IMG/VR virus record: IMGVR_UViG_3300034630_000005
Coordinates: 1-35,619 of that record
Reading direction: 5' to 3' (one strand)
Length of the DNA: 35,619 nucleotides
DNA from: a virus
Positions within the stretch are counted from its first letter, which is position 1. Every line of letters begins with the position of its first letter. The position numbers and the translations under genes were made by a program. Positions 1-6,197 of the stretch are shown piece after piece. The notes under the pieces are model-generated. The model saw nothing but the letters and a program-made list of their open reading frames with translations, was not told where the DNA came from and did no database searches.

Positions 1-477
1 ATGGAGCCTACCGTTCCGCTCGATACGATCTACACCGCCGATGAAGCCGCGGCGCGCCTGCGCTTGACCAATCGCGGCGTGATCAAACTCGCGAAGGCGC
101 ATGGCCTGTGTTCCCGCTCCGGTCGCAACTATCTGTTTTCCGAGAGCGATCTTTTGGCGCTGTGGGAAGTTCTCCGCGAACCGCCGAAAGTGTCGAAGCT
201 TCCGACGGTGAAGACGCACATCTCTGATTTAAGGCTCTACCAAACTCTTCAGAAGCTTACCGCCAATAAGAAGGGGCGTGGTCGAGCTAGATGGGAAGCC
301 ACCAACGCCAAAAACAAGGAAATGCGTGAGGCGACGAAAGCAGCCATCGAGAAATGGAAGGACGATGAGCCGTTGGATCACAGCAAGCGAGATCAGGACT
401 ACTGGACGCCAGAGCGGAAAGAGCGCCGCCGTCTAGAGAGCCTGGCAAAGAAGAAGGGCTGGGTGGCGCGAACATGA
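1..477 (+). CDS. Helix-turn-helix DNA-binding protein, excisionase-like N-terminus
   Basis: A 158-residue protein. Residues about 9-55 read as a MerR/excisionase-type helix-turn-helix: a TADEAAARLRL helix, a turn, then a basic recognition stretch ending in a SESDLLALWEVL helix. The C-terminal half is highly charged (Lys/Arg/Glu) and probably helical, with no motif I recognise. It is first in a run of four tightly packed genes; its stop overlaps the next start by four bases (ATGA), implying translational coupling. The window begins at its ATG, so its ribosome-binding site and promoter cannot be judged and an upstream start is possible. Inferred role: small DNA-binding regulator or recombination accessory factor. 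The fold is fairly secure; the job is unknown. Confidence 0.75.
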   Translation: MEPTVPLDTIYTADEAAARLRLTNRGVIKLAKAHGLCSRSGRNYLFSESDLLALWEVLREPPKVSKLPTVKTHISDLRLYQTLQKLTANKKGRGRARWEATNAKNKEMREATKAAIEKWKDDEPLDHSKRDQDYWTPERKERRRLESLAKKKGWVART

Positions 478-764
478 CTAAAGATGATCTCCTCGACGGC
501 CTACTCACCCCGGAAGAAATTGCGCGCCGTATCACGGCGTCGAGCGGCGTGCATATGACGGCTCGCACTATCTGGGAAAAGGCGAGGAGAATCGGCGTCG
601 CCAAGAAGATAGGCAGGGCAATGCTGGTAGCGGTCGAAGATATTCCGGCGCTGCTAAAAGAAGAAAGCAAGACGGAAAAACGCGAACGTCTGATTAAGAA
701 ATCCAACCGGCCCGACGCGCTTGCCATGCTTCAGAGAGCACGCAAGAAAAGGGCGCGCGCATGA
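474..764 (+). CDS. Small helix-turn-helix protein
   Basis: A 96-residue basic protein. The segment LLTPEEIARRI followed by MTARTIWEKARRIGV and a short basic wing resembles an excisionase/MerR-like DNA-binding fold (residues about 8-60), ending in a Lys/Arg-rich tail. It overlaps the gene before it (ATGA at 474-477) and the gene after it (ATGA at 761-764), so the three are probably translated as one coupled unit. I recognise no specific family. Inferred role: DNA-binding partner of its neighbours. Confidence 0.7.
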   Translation: MTKDDLLDGLLTPEEIARRITASSGVHMTARTIWEKARRIGVAKKIGRAMLVAVEDIPALLKEESKTEKRERLIKKSNRPDALAMLQRARKKRARA

Positions 765-1243
765 CCCACAACGACAACTCCCCTCGCCTCATCGGCCGCA
801 AAGAGGCTGCCGCGTATTGCGGCATTGCCGTGAGCACGTTTTCTTTGTGGGTCGCCAAAGGCAAAGCGCCACCGACGGTGCCTGGGACCCGGAAGTGGGA
901 TCGGCATGCGATCGATGCTTTGCTGAATGCATTCAGCGGTATCGGTGAACCGCCATCCGCCAATGCGATACCCACTAATCGCGCACGACAAGACGAGGAT
1001 AAAGTCGACAGGCCACGGTTCGGTCTCGACGCCAAGAGTGAAAACATCCTGGTAGCGATGTCGTACAACACCGAACTGAACACGCTGAATCTTCTGCCTG
1101 GCGCCGGGTCGGTGTTGATGGGGCGTCTGGTCGGGAAGGGTTTGGTGAATTGCGAGACCGCGGATGGGCAGAAGCTCTATATCATCACCGAAGATGGGCA
1201 CGCAGAGGCATGTAGGATCGTCGAGAGCTGGAAGAGGCGGTAG
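761..1243 (+). CDS. Helix-turn-helix protein with C-terminal winged-helix-like module
   Basis: A 160-residue protein. Residues about 10-50 contain the pattern RKEAAAYCGIAVSTFSLWVA followed by a Pro-rich turn and KWDRHAIDALL, which is the classic excisionase/AlpA-type (HTH_17-like) arrangement. The last 60 residues look like a small winged helix ending YIITEDGHAEACRI; the next protein ends in a comparable segment (WTVTDIGREEIARI), so the two probably share this module. Residues 4-6 are NDN, a motif that recurs in five other proteins here. Its ATG overlaps the previous stop. Its own role is unknown. Confidence 0.72.
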   Translation: MTHNDNSPRLIGRKEAAAYCGIAVSTFSLWVAKGKAPPTVPGTRKWDRHAIDALLNAFSGIGEPPSANAIPTNRARQDEDKVDRPRFGLDAKSENILVAMSYNTELNTLNLLPGAGSVLMGRLVGKGLVNCETADGQKLYIITEDGHAEACRIVESWKRR

Positions 1244-1246
1244 CCT

Positions 1247-1855
1247 GTGACCCAAAAGTTGAATGAGTCCTTGCGGCAGCGTGAGATGACCGATCCTCTC
1301 TCAAAATTACCCATGTTCGCCACGGACGACGAGATCGCCATTGCGATCGTCGGCAAGGCACGAGCATCAACGTGGAAGCGCGGCGCCCTATTGATTTTGG
1401 AGGCGCGGGGATTCCCCAAAGTCGACGCCCTTCACGGCGGCCGGCCGGTCCCGTTGGTCCGCAAGTGGTACAATCAATACATGGGCGTCGATAAAAGCTA
1501 TGTGTTGCAGACCTTGGAACCAGCGAAAGACAACCCGGAAGCTTGGCGCCCCAAGCGCGAGATTCGGGCTGAACGCAAACCCCAACTGGGTCTAAGCACC
1601 CGCTGCGAGAAAGCTCTGCGCCACATGGTCGAGCACCCGGATATTCGCACCAGTGCAGAAATCTCGGGTGCTCGCGATCTAACCCTCGAGCAGTTGGCGC
1701 AGGTTGGAGCACTTAAAGAGGGAAAACGAGACAGCCAGGGCGACCGCACATGGACCGTGACCGACATAGGGCGGGAGGAAATTGCCCGCATTAATGACTG
1801 GCACAAAGGCATCACGTATCGGCCTAGCTGGCGGCGAGGAACACCGCGCGCCTGA
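1247..1855 (+). CDS. Putative DNA-binding protein, HTH plus winged-helix C-terminus
   Basis: A 202-residue protein. The chosen GTG start lies three bases after the previous stop and has a GAGGCGG ribosome-binding site seven bases upstream; an ATG at 1286 is an alternative with weaker signals. The N-terminal part (LPMFATDDEIAIAIVGK, then RGALLILEARGFPKVD and a GGRPVPLVRKW stretch) resembles a rhizobial excisionase-like helix-turn-helix protein I know by pattern. The C-terminal part resembles that of the preceding gene product (VTD-GREE-RI), consistent with a winged helix. It ends the four-gene DNA-binding cluster. Confidence 0.7.
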   Translation: MTQKLNESLRQREMTDPLSKLPMFATDDEIAIAIVGKARASTWKRGALLILEARGFPKVDALHGGRPVPLVRKWYNQYMGVDKSYVLQTLEPAKDNPEAWRPKREIRAERKPQLGLSTRCEKALRHMVEHPDIRTSAEISGARDLTLEQLAQVGALKEGKRDSQGDRTWTVTDIGREEIARINDWHKGITYRPSWRRGTPRA

Positions 1856-1905
1856 TCTCCACCTCATATTGCAATTGGGCTAGCCATTGGAAAAGGGACA
1901 ACGCC

Positions 1906-2184
1906 ATGTCAGAACAAGACCGCCAACAGCGCCTACAAGCCGCCATCGATAGGCGCGACTACACCCTCGACGAAATGTGCGAGAAATTCTCGCCAGGCAC
2001 TCACGGTTGCCACGAGGCACTGCACGTCGCGAGCATGCTGGGCGATCTCGTCGACGGACGTCTCTGCGATCATCCAGCGGTGCTGATGGTGCCGGAATGG
2101 TATGCATTGGCCGAGCGGGCGCAGGAGGCGCTGTTCGACCTCTATCAGGCGATTGGGGCGGCGCATTTGGGTCGGGAGAGGTGA
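1906..2184 (+). CDS. Conserved small hypothetical protein
   Basis: A 92-residue acidic protein with a purine-rich GGGAC element ahead of its ATG. The core FSPGTHGCHEALH followed by ASMLGDLVDGRL, HPAVL, PEWYALAERA and LFDLYQAIG reads as an all-helical protein of a kind I associate with rhizobial chromosomes and prophages. The Cys-His pair (GCHEALH) might bind metal, but no full ligand set is visible. It follows the helix-turn-helix cluster after a 50-base gap and may belong to the same transcript. Confidence 0.65.
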   Translation: MSEQDRQQRLQAAIDRRDYTLDEMCEKFSPGTHGCHEALHVASMLGDLVDGRLCDHPAVLMVPEWYALAERAQEALFDLYQAIGAAHLGRER

Positions 2185-2202
2185 GGCTGTTCATCGGCCA
2201 GC

Positions 2203-2394
2203 TTGCATGCGACATATGAGAAAGCGAGAACCGCACTTGCGGAATGCGCTTCGCTCGACGAATGCCAAGATTGGGCAGACAAGGCGGCAGCACTGGCGTC
2301 ATATGCCAAGCAGGCGAAAGACGACCAGCTTGAGCGCATGTCCCAACGCATCACAGATTGCTGGCGATGCAAGAGCTTGGTCGCGCCGCTGTAG
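2203..2394 (+). pseudogene. Fragment of a phage ParB-associated helical protein
   Basis: The frame encodes YEKARTALAECASLDECQDW followed by ADKAAALASYAKQAKDDQLE. This closely resembles the N-terminal part of a common phage protein in which (Y-A-KA-) A-TALAEA is followed by a conserved D-A-KAEALR-YAKQA-D--LE segment. Usually a Glu/Gly-rich continuation follows; here the frame runs into unrelated residues and a stop, so I read it as truncated. It could still produce a 63-residue protein. No good ribosome-binding site precedes the ATG. Confidence 0.5.
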
Positions 2395-2615
2395 AATGCG
2401 CAGTTCATGATGTCGATGATCTACATGCTGAACTTATGGAGATCGACGAGAACCTGGCACGGGCGGAACTGTCGCCCGCGCAGGAAGCTGCGCATATTCT
2501 GCGCAGGCAAGCGATCTGGTCGGAGATCAGGAGGCCCGTGGGTGAAACAATTTGTTCCACCCAGAAAGCATCAGAGCACAAAGACAGCATGACGCGCAGC
2601 TGCCGGCACTCTTGA
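2358..2615 (+). pseudogene. Remnant of a ParB-like nuclease-domain protein
   Basis: The frame contains ELMEIDENLARAELSPAQEA followed by HILRRQAIW. This matches the hallmark of phage ParB-domain proteins (IDENL-RA-L-PA-RA--I-RRK-IY). Immediately afterwards the expected continuation is lost, the frame stops at 2615, and another frame at about 2600-2678 keeps a GTLEKLRGAEKDVARRAQQA tail that may be the shifted remainder. No N-terminal ParB domain is present. With the fragment before it, this suggests a decayed two-gene ParB-type module. From 2679 to 2807 I see nothing coding. Confidence 0.5.
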
Positions 2616-2807
2616 AAAGCTCCGTGGAGCGGAGAAGGATGTCGCTCGAAGAGCTCAGCAAGCTGTCAGATTTCTAATGCTGCATCGAAGGGATGCCGAC
2701 CTCTTGACACCCCACCAAACCAGAACATAATAAGAACATTCACGGCGTTGCGGCCGCCATCCTGACAGAACACGCTTAAACTCCGTTCCTGCGGAGAAGG
2801 AGAAGCC

Positions 2808-3023
2808 ATGTCCGCCGCCCAGCTAGAAAACGCCACCGACACCGACGAACTCGCCGCCGCCCTCGACTGGCACAATGGAGACGCGATCGCGACCGTCCAA
2901 ACGCTGCTCAACGACTGCCGGCACCTTCGCGAACAACTGGCATTTGCCGAAGCCTCAATGAGCGTTGGTTTCACTCGTGGCTGGCGGCCCAGCGAGAACG
3001 CAGGCACGTGCCCCTCCGCGTGA
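2808..3023 (+). CDS. Small hypothetical protein
   Basis: A 71-residue protein preceded by a strong AGGAG ribosome-binding site at proper spacing. It is acidic at the N-terminus (ATDTDELAAALDWHNGDA) and probably helical (LLNDCRHLREQLAFAEASMS). The form resembles small rhizobial phage proteins that open with an Asp/Glu-rich helix and a short coiled coil. I cannot assign a function. It stands alone between decayed genes and the nuclease gene. Confidence 0.55.
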   Translation: MSAAQLENATDTDELAAALDWHNGDAIATVQTLLNDCRHLREQLAFAEASMSVGFTRGWRPSENAGTCPSA

Positions 3024-3136
3024 TGATCGGCAACGTTGAACATCATGGACGTCTATCCGGATCGTTCGCACCGATCGTGCGCAACAACGGGGATCACCGG
3101 CAGCTACTTCGGAGGCGCTGCCTGCTTTGAAGAGAA

Positions 3137-3628
3137 TTGTCTATTTTCGCAGCGGCGCTTTTGAGCATCAATGTGGCCGCCGCCCAAGAGCCCATCATCG
3201 GGCGCGCTTCGGTGATTGACGGTGATACGATCGAGATCGCCGGCGAGCGCATACGCCTTCACGGCATTGACGCGCCCGAGAGTTGGCAGAAATGCCAGGA
3301 TGGCGATGGAGGCACGTACCGATGCGGAAAGGAAGCTGCTTTTGCGCTTGAAAGATTCCTCGCAGCCTCGCGGCCTACCCGTTGCGAGACAGTGGAGCGC
3401 GACCGATACAAACGCCTCGTTGGCGTCTGCTTTCGCGCCGACGGCCAGGCGGTCAACCATTGGCTCGTTGCCAATGGATATGCCGTTGATTGGGAGAAAT
3501 ACAGCATGGGCGCCTATGCGGCCGCGCTGGACAAGGCTCGGACGTCAGGAGTTGGTATTTGGCGCGGCGAGTTCCAGCTACCTTGCGAAGCTCGAGCGGA
3601 ACGTGCGAAGCAGTTGCCGGCATGTTGA
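3137..3628 (+). CDS. Exported staphylococcal-nuclease-like (thermonuclease) protein
   Basis: A 163-residue protein of the SNase (OB-fold, calcium-dependent phosphodiesterase) family. Catalytic signatures in this numbering: D28-G-D-T31, R40-L-H-G-I-D45-A-P-E48, and R93 in the DRYKR segment, corresponding to the metal ligands and to R35/E43/R87 of staphylococcal nuclease. Four cysteines in the middle may form disulfides. A hydrophobic leader ends at AAA before QEP, so export is likely. The only start available in frame is TTG at 3137, giving a leader without positive charge; a better leader (MKRIVYF then AAALLS) would begin at TTG 3127 if one T of the T4 run at 3142-3145 were absent. Likely role: secreted nuclease, cargo or DNA scavenging. 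Confidence 0.85.
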   Translation: MSIFAAALLSINVAAAQEPIIGRASVIDGDTIEIAGERIRLHGIDAPESWQKCQDGDGGTYRCGKEAAFALERFLAASRPTRCETVERDRYKRLVGVCFRADGQAVNHWLVANGYAVDWEKYSMGAYAAALDKARTSGVGIWRGEFQLPCEARAERAKQLPAC

Positions 3629-3709
3629 CGAAGAGTGGCGTCAAACGCTCGCCTGCCAACCTGCACGCGCGCGAGGTCGGCGGGGTCTCGGAGATTCATA
3701 GGGGGGAAA

Positions 3710-4261
3710 ATGTCTCGATTTGCGCTTCCGTTCTTGCTTGCGATGGGCGTTTCACAGCCGGTGATGGCAAGCACCGAAGAATTTGAGAAGGCCATCATTG
3801 CCGCTCTTCACCTCTCAGAATTTCAGACAATGCCCGCAGAACAGCGCAAGCAACTAGCCGAAACTTCATTGGCATATTGGAAGAATTTCGACAGTCGTAT
3901 CCCCCGCAATTCCCCTGCTGATACTGCGTGGCTCCGCCGTGAACTGGATACGACCGACACGATGCGGATCAACCGAGCCGTCAACTCTCCTGCATATGCC
4001 CATGAGCAGCTCGGCGCGCTTTCTACGAATTGCATCAGCATTTTTGAGAGTTTGCTGAATGCGGTAGGGGGCGCCAAGGCTACCGAACTATACCTTTGGT
4101 TAAAATCAACCCAATGCTACTCAAATACAGGTACGGCGCACTACCAGCTGCTGGCTGGCCTCTCAAATGGACGGTACGATGGGGCCTTTAAGATGCAGTC
4201 ATTCACGATGGTGCTTTCCACTATAACTGGCAAGCTCGCCAACAGCATCATCCAAGAATGA
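3710..4261 (+). CDS. Secreted or periplasmic protein of unknown function
   Basis: A 183-residue protein. The ATG at 3710 follows a GGGGGG ribosome-binding element and begins a standard signal peptide (MSRF, hydrophobic core ALPFLLAMGV, cleavage probably after MAS). The mature part is helical, with two cysteines that could pair. No family recognised. It sits 80 bases after the exported nuclease on the same strand, so the two may be a lysogenic-conversion pair acting outside the cytoplasm. Its base composition is less GC-rich than the structural genes, consistent with recent acquisition. Confidence 0.65.
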   Translation: MSRFALPFLLAMGVSQPVMASTEEFEKAIIAALHLSEFQTMPAEQRKQLAETSLAYWKNFDSRIPRNSPADTAWLRRELDTTDTMRINRAVNSPAYAHEQLGALSTNCISIFESLLNAVGGAKATELYLWLKSTQCYSNTGTAHYQLLAGLSNGRYDGAFKMQSFTMVLSTITGKLANSIIQE

Positions 4262-4323
4262 TCTATCGAACCTGCGGACAAACAAGTTTCAACAGCAGAA
4301 CATGGCGCCCAGAAAACAAAAAA

Positions 4324-4351
4324 GGCCCGCCACCGATTAGGGTGGCGGGCC
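4324..4351 (-). terminator. Rho-independent terminator of the toxin operon
   Basis: An 11-base-pair perfect GC-rich stem (GGCCCGCCACC with GGTGGCGGGCC) around a six-base loop. On the minus strand it is followed by TTTTTTG, which is the arrangement of an intrinsic terminator. It lies 30 bases beyond the stop codon of the GNAT toxin gene. Confidence 0.9.
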
Positions 4352-4380
4352 TGGGCGTGTGGAGTGGTGGTGGCGGCAGG

Positions 4381-4914
4381 TTATTCGGCGTCTCCCGCTT
4401 CGACAAACGCCTCAGCGACGGTTGATAGGGGAATAAACATTGCCTTGTATTCCTCCTGATCCTGGGCTGGATCCGCAAACTGTTGAAATCCAAAGGTCTC
4501 GTAGTATGCCTTCACCTTTTCATTGAATGCGTGCAGAGTTAGCGCATAGACGCCCACGTGCTCGCGAACTTCTAATGCTCGTTGGAACGCGTCCAGCATC
4601 ATGCGAGCGCCCAAGCCTTTGGGGGCCGCTTTATCCCTCCCAATCATAGTGAGGTAGATAGAGGGAATAGCGTCGAACCTACCAAATTTCTTATCAGCTT
4701 CAGCGTTCATCCCAGGCCGAAAAGTCATCGTCGTCAGAGCGTAGAATCCTACCGGCGACTTATCGTCGGCGGTGCACGCAACGAAAACACGCTGAGCGTA
4801 AGCCCTATGGCTTTTCAACGCATTGTTTTTAAAGAAATTGTCTATTCGCTGAAGGTCGCAGCAAAAAGCCCCTCGCGGGTGTTCGCCGAGGGGCTCAATA
4901 ACGATGTCGTTCAT
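4381..4914 (-). CDS. GNAT acetyltransferase toxin (TacT/AtaT-like)
   Basis: A 177-residue GNAT-fold N-acetyltransferase. Visible: the beta strand GFYALTTMTF; the acetyl-CoA loop region around IGRDKAAPKGLGARMML (a variant of the R/Q-x-x-G-x-G/A pyrophosphate loop); and a C-terminal AYYETFGFQQF with the conserved Tyr used as general acid. The short N-terminus, which opens directly with IEPL followed by an F-C-D---D-FF segment, is typical of toxins of the TacT/AtaT/ItaT group, which acetylate aminoacyl-tRNA. It lies 15 bases after a 54-residue antitoxin-like gene. Its own ribosome-binding site is weak, and a terminator-like hairpin occupies codons 6-14. An ordinary GNAT enzyme cannot be excluded, but the context favours a toxin. 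Confidence 0.82.
   Translation of the reverse strand: MNDIVIEPLGEHPRGAFCCDLQRIDNFFKNNALKSHRAYAQRVFVACTADDKSPVGFYALTTMTFRPGMNAEADKKFGRFDAIPSIYLTMIGRDKAAPKGLGARMMLDAFQRALEVREHVGVYALTLHAFNEKVKAYYETFGFQQFADPAQDQEEYKAMFIPLSTVAEAFVEAGDAE
4863..4894 (-). terminator. Intragenic terminator-like hairpin at the 5' end of the toxin gene
   Basis: On the minus strand an eight-base-pair GCCCCTCG/CGAGGGGC stem (nine with the flanking A-T pair), loop of 11, is followed directly by TTTTTGC. It starts about 20 bases after the toxin start codon and about 36 bases after the antitoxin stop. Everything an intrinsic terminator needs is present, but inside a coding sequence. It could end most transcripts after the antitoxin and so keep toxin levels low. 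Confidence 0.7.
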
Positions 4915-4929
4915 AGTAGGTCGATGGCC

Positions 4930-5094
4930 TTACTTTGCGTTCGCCGATTTACGGGCGCTTCGGATAAGGTCAACGAGCGCAGGAGCAACTTTCGCGGGCT
5001 TATCCAACTCCGCCTTCAACTGCTCAAACTTCGCTGTGTCACACACTACCGGCATGGGTGTGAAATCGCCGTTGTCTTTTAAAAGCGCAACCAT
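4930..5094 (-). CDS. Putative short antitoxin lacking a DNA-binding domain
   Basis: A 54-residue protein. The start at 5094 is chosen for its GGAGG site five bases upstream; two earlier in-frame starts have poorer sites. The segment FEQLKAELDKPAKVAPAL matches the C-terminal toxin-neutralising tail of TacA/DUF1778 antitoxins (F---L--LD-P---NPALR-LL). The ribbon-helix-helix DNA-binding half of those antitoxins is absent; the N-terminus is only MVALLKDNGDFTPMP. It is directly upstream of the GNAT gene on the same strand. I infer a minimal antitoxin that binds toxin only; if so, autoregulation must work differently. Confidence 0.6.
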   Translation of the reverse strand: MVALLKDNGDFTPMPVVCDTAKFEQLKAELDKPAKVAPALVDLIRSARKSANAK

Positions 5095-5206
5095 GTTGGC
5101 CTCCATATTCTTGTTAGGCGAGAATAAAACGTAAATCGTTAAGCGTTTGTTCCACACGCGCCGACACGCGCTGCGTTTCACCGTTACTCAACATGCATAA
5201 CGCATA

Positions 5207-5260
5207 GTTGCGAATTCCGCAACGTTCCACCAACACTTTGTTGGGTGTTTCGCGCGCGAA
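5207..5260. promoter_or_regulatory. Cluster of three inverted repeats upstream of the toxin/antitoxin genes
   Basis: Within 54 bases: GTTGCG/CGCAAC around a five-base centre (5207-5223); CCAACA/TGTTGG around three bases (5230-5244), extendable with a bulge to 5228-5247; and the perfect palindrome TTCGCGCGCGAA (5249-5260). The interval 5095-5325 has no gene and should hold the promoter of the minus-strand antitoxin. The repeats could be operators or transcript structures. I see no convincing -10/-35 pair. Confidence 0.45.
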
Positions 5261-5325
5261 CGTTTCAACGTCACATCGCGCAACTGCCTGCGTACGTAGG
5301 GGTTCTGTGTTGCTTGCGCAAGACG

Positions 5326-5634
5326 TTACGCGCGCGTCGTTCGCGGCTTCGCCTGATTCTCGACGATGCGGTCAACGCGCAGCGTCATGTGGTCGACGGC
5401 AGTCTTTACGCCGCTGATGGCCTCCATGATGCTTTCGGTCGCTTCCCGCATGCCCTGCTTGGTAATGTAGGTTTCGGCCACATGAAGGCGCTGTTGCGCT
5501 AGGTCGGCAGCCACCTTATCCGCCTTGTCCTCGGCGACCTTCACCTTCCCCTCGATGCGCCACCACACACCAGACACTGCGCCGAACAGCATGACGATAA
5601 ACCCTACAACGGCCATGATTTCGGCGCCGGTCAC
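5326..5634 (-). CDS. Membrane-anchored coiled-coil protein of the lysis cassette
   Basis: A 102-residue protein: one transmembrane helix at residues about 7-26 (hydrophobic, ending VWW), then a long charged heptad-like helix (KVKVAEDKADKVAADLAQQR) typical of a coiled coil. It starts at GTG 5634, overlapping the o-spanin stop in a GTGA junction, so it is translationally coupled to the lysis genes. The architecture resembles holin-associated or antiholin-like proteins in phage lysis cassettes, but I cannot name a family. Confidence 0.65.
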   Translation of the reverse strand: MTGAEIMAVVGFIVMLFGAVSGVWWRIEGKVKVAEDKADKVAADLAQQRLHVAETYITKQGMREATESIMEAISGVKTAVDHMTLRVDRIVENQAKPRTTRA

Positions 5635-5822
5635 GGCTTCACCCCACAGAGCTTCGCCAGCTTCTCATTCTCGGCCAGGATCTGGCGCTTGGTGCCTTCC
5701 GTCAACTTGTCCTCGACCGACGGTCGAACGGGGCGCGCAACGTCGCAGTAGCTACCGGCCGTCACGCAGCCACTTACCGAGAGCGCGATCAACGTCGCCA
5801 CCCCCCATGTTCTGAACATCAT
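5631..5822 (-). CDS. Outer-membrane spanin lipoprotein (Rz1-like)
   Basis: A 63-residue protein with an N-terminal signal and lipobox LSVSGC, so Cys19 would be lipidated. The mature part is short, with two more cysteines and a Pro pair, as expected for an Rz1-type o-spanin. The first 71 bases of its gene overlap the end of the i-spanin gene in another frame, the usual Rz/Rz1 nesting. Predicted role: pairs with the i-spanin across the periplasm to fuse the membranes in the last step of lysis. The ATG at 5819 is an alternative start. Confidence 0.75.
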   Translation of the reverse strand: MMFRTWGVATLIALSVSGCVTAGSYCDVARPVRPSVEDKLTEGTKRQILAENEKLAKLCGVKP

Positions 5823-6000
5823 CCTCGACGCCCCTCGCCTGTTTTATGGCTTTCGCGTTTGCCTTAGCTTGCTCCGCCTTGGCATCAGCCTTGCCGCTGG
5901 AGCGTCCATAGAAAAAGGCGCCCGCGACGATCGCGAGCGCAGCGCCGACAGGAGCCAGCCAACTTGAGATGCGGGACCAGATTGCCGCGATGATTATCAC
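5752..6000 (-). CDS. Inner-membrane spanin (Rz-like)
   Basis: An 82-residue protein starting at GTG 6000 in a GTGA overlap with the holin stop. Residues about 12-31 form one transmembrane helix (APVGAALAIVAGAFFYG); the rest is a Lys/Ala-rich amphipathic helix (KADAKAEQAKANAKAIKQAR) that would span the periplasm. Its end overlaps the start of the lipoprotein gene. Topology, size and overlap identify it as the i-spanin. It is short for an Rz but acceptable for alphaproteobacterial phages. Confidence 0.7.
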   Translation of the reverse strand: MIIIAAIWSRISSWLAPVGAALAIVAGAFFYGRSSGKADAKAEQAKANAKAIKQARGVEDDVQNMGGGDVDRALGKWLRDGR

Positions 6001-6197
6001 GTCGGATGCCCCACCTTCCTCGCCCACTGCCACCAGGCAACCGGAATGGCGCCGATAGCGGCGGCGATGCCAGCCTCGATCGAAGCGGCAACGGCGGGGT
6101 CTTCTGTGATGAGCGACCTGACTTCCTCGCCGATGTATCCGGAGCCGTAGAGCCAGCCCGCAATCATGTAGAGGGCGATTCTTATCCAGACGGTCAT
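5997..6197 (-). CDS. Putative holin (Pam3-gp28-like)
   Basis: A 66-residue protein with two hydrophobic segments: IALYMIAGWLYGSGYIG near the N-terminus and SIEAGIAAAIGAIPVAWWQW near the C-terminus, separated by an acidic stretch. This pattern and the position directly after the endolysin resemble small holins of the Pam3-gp28 type. The ATG overlaps the endolysin stop (ATGA) and has a GGAGG site six bases upstream. Predicted role: timed permeabilisation of the inner membrane to release endolysin. Confidence 0.7.
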   Translation of the reverse strand: MTVWIRIALYMIAGWLYGSGYIGEEVRSLITEDPAVAASIEAGIAAAIGAIPVAWWQWARKVGHPT

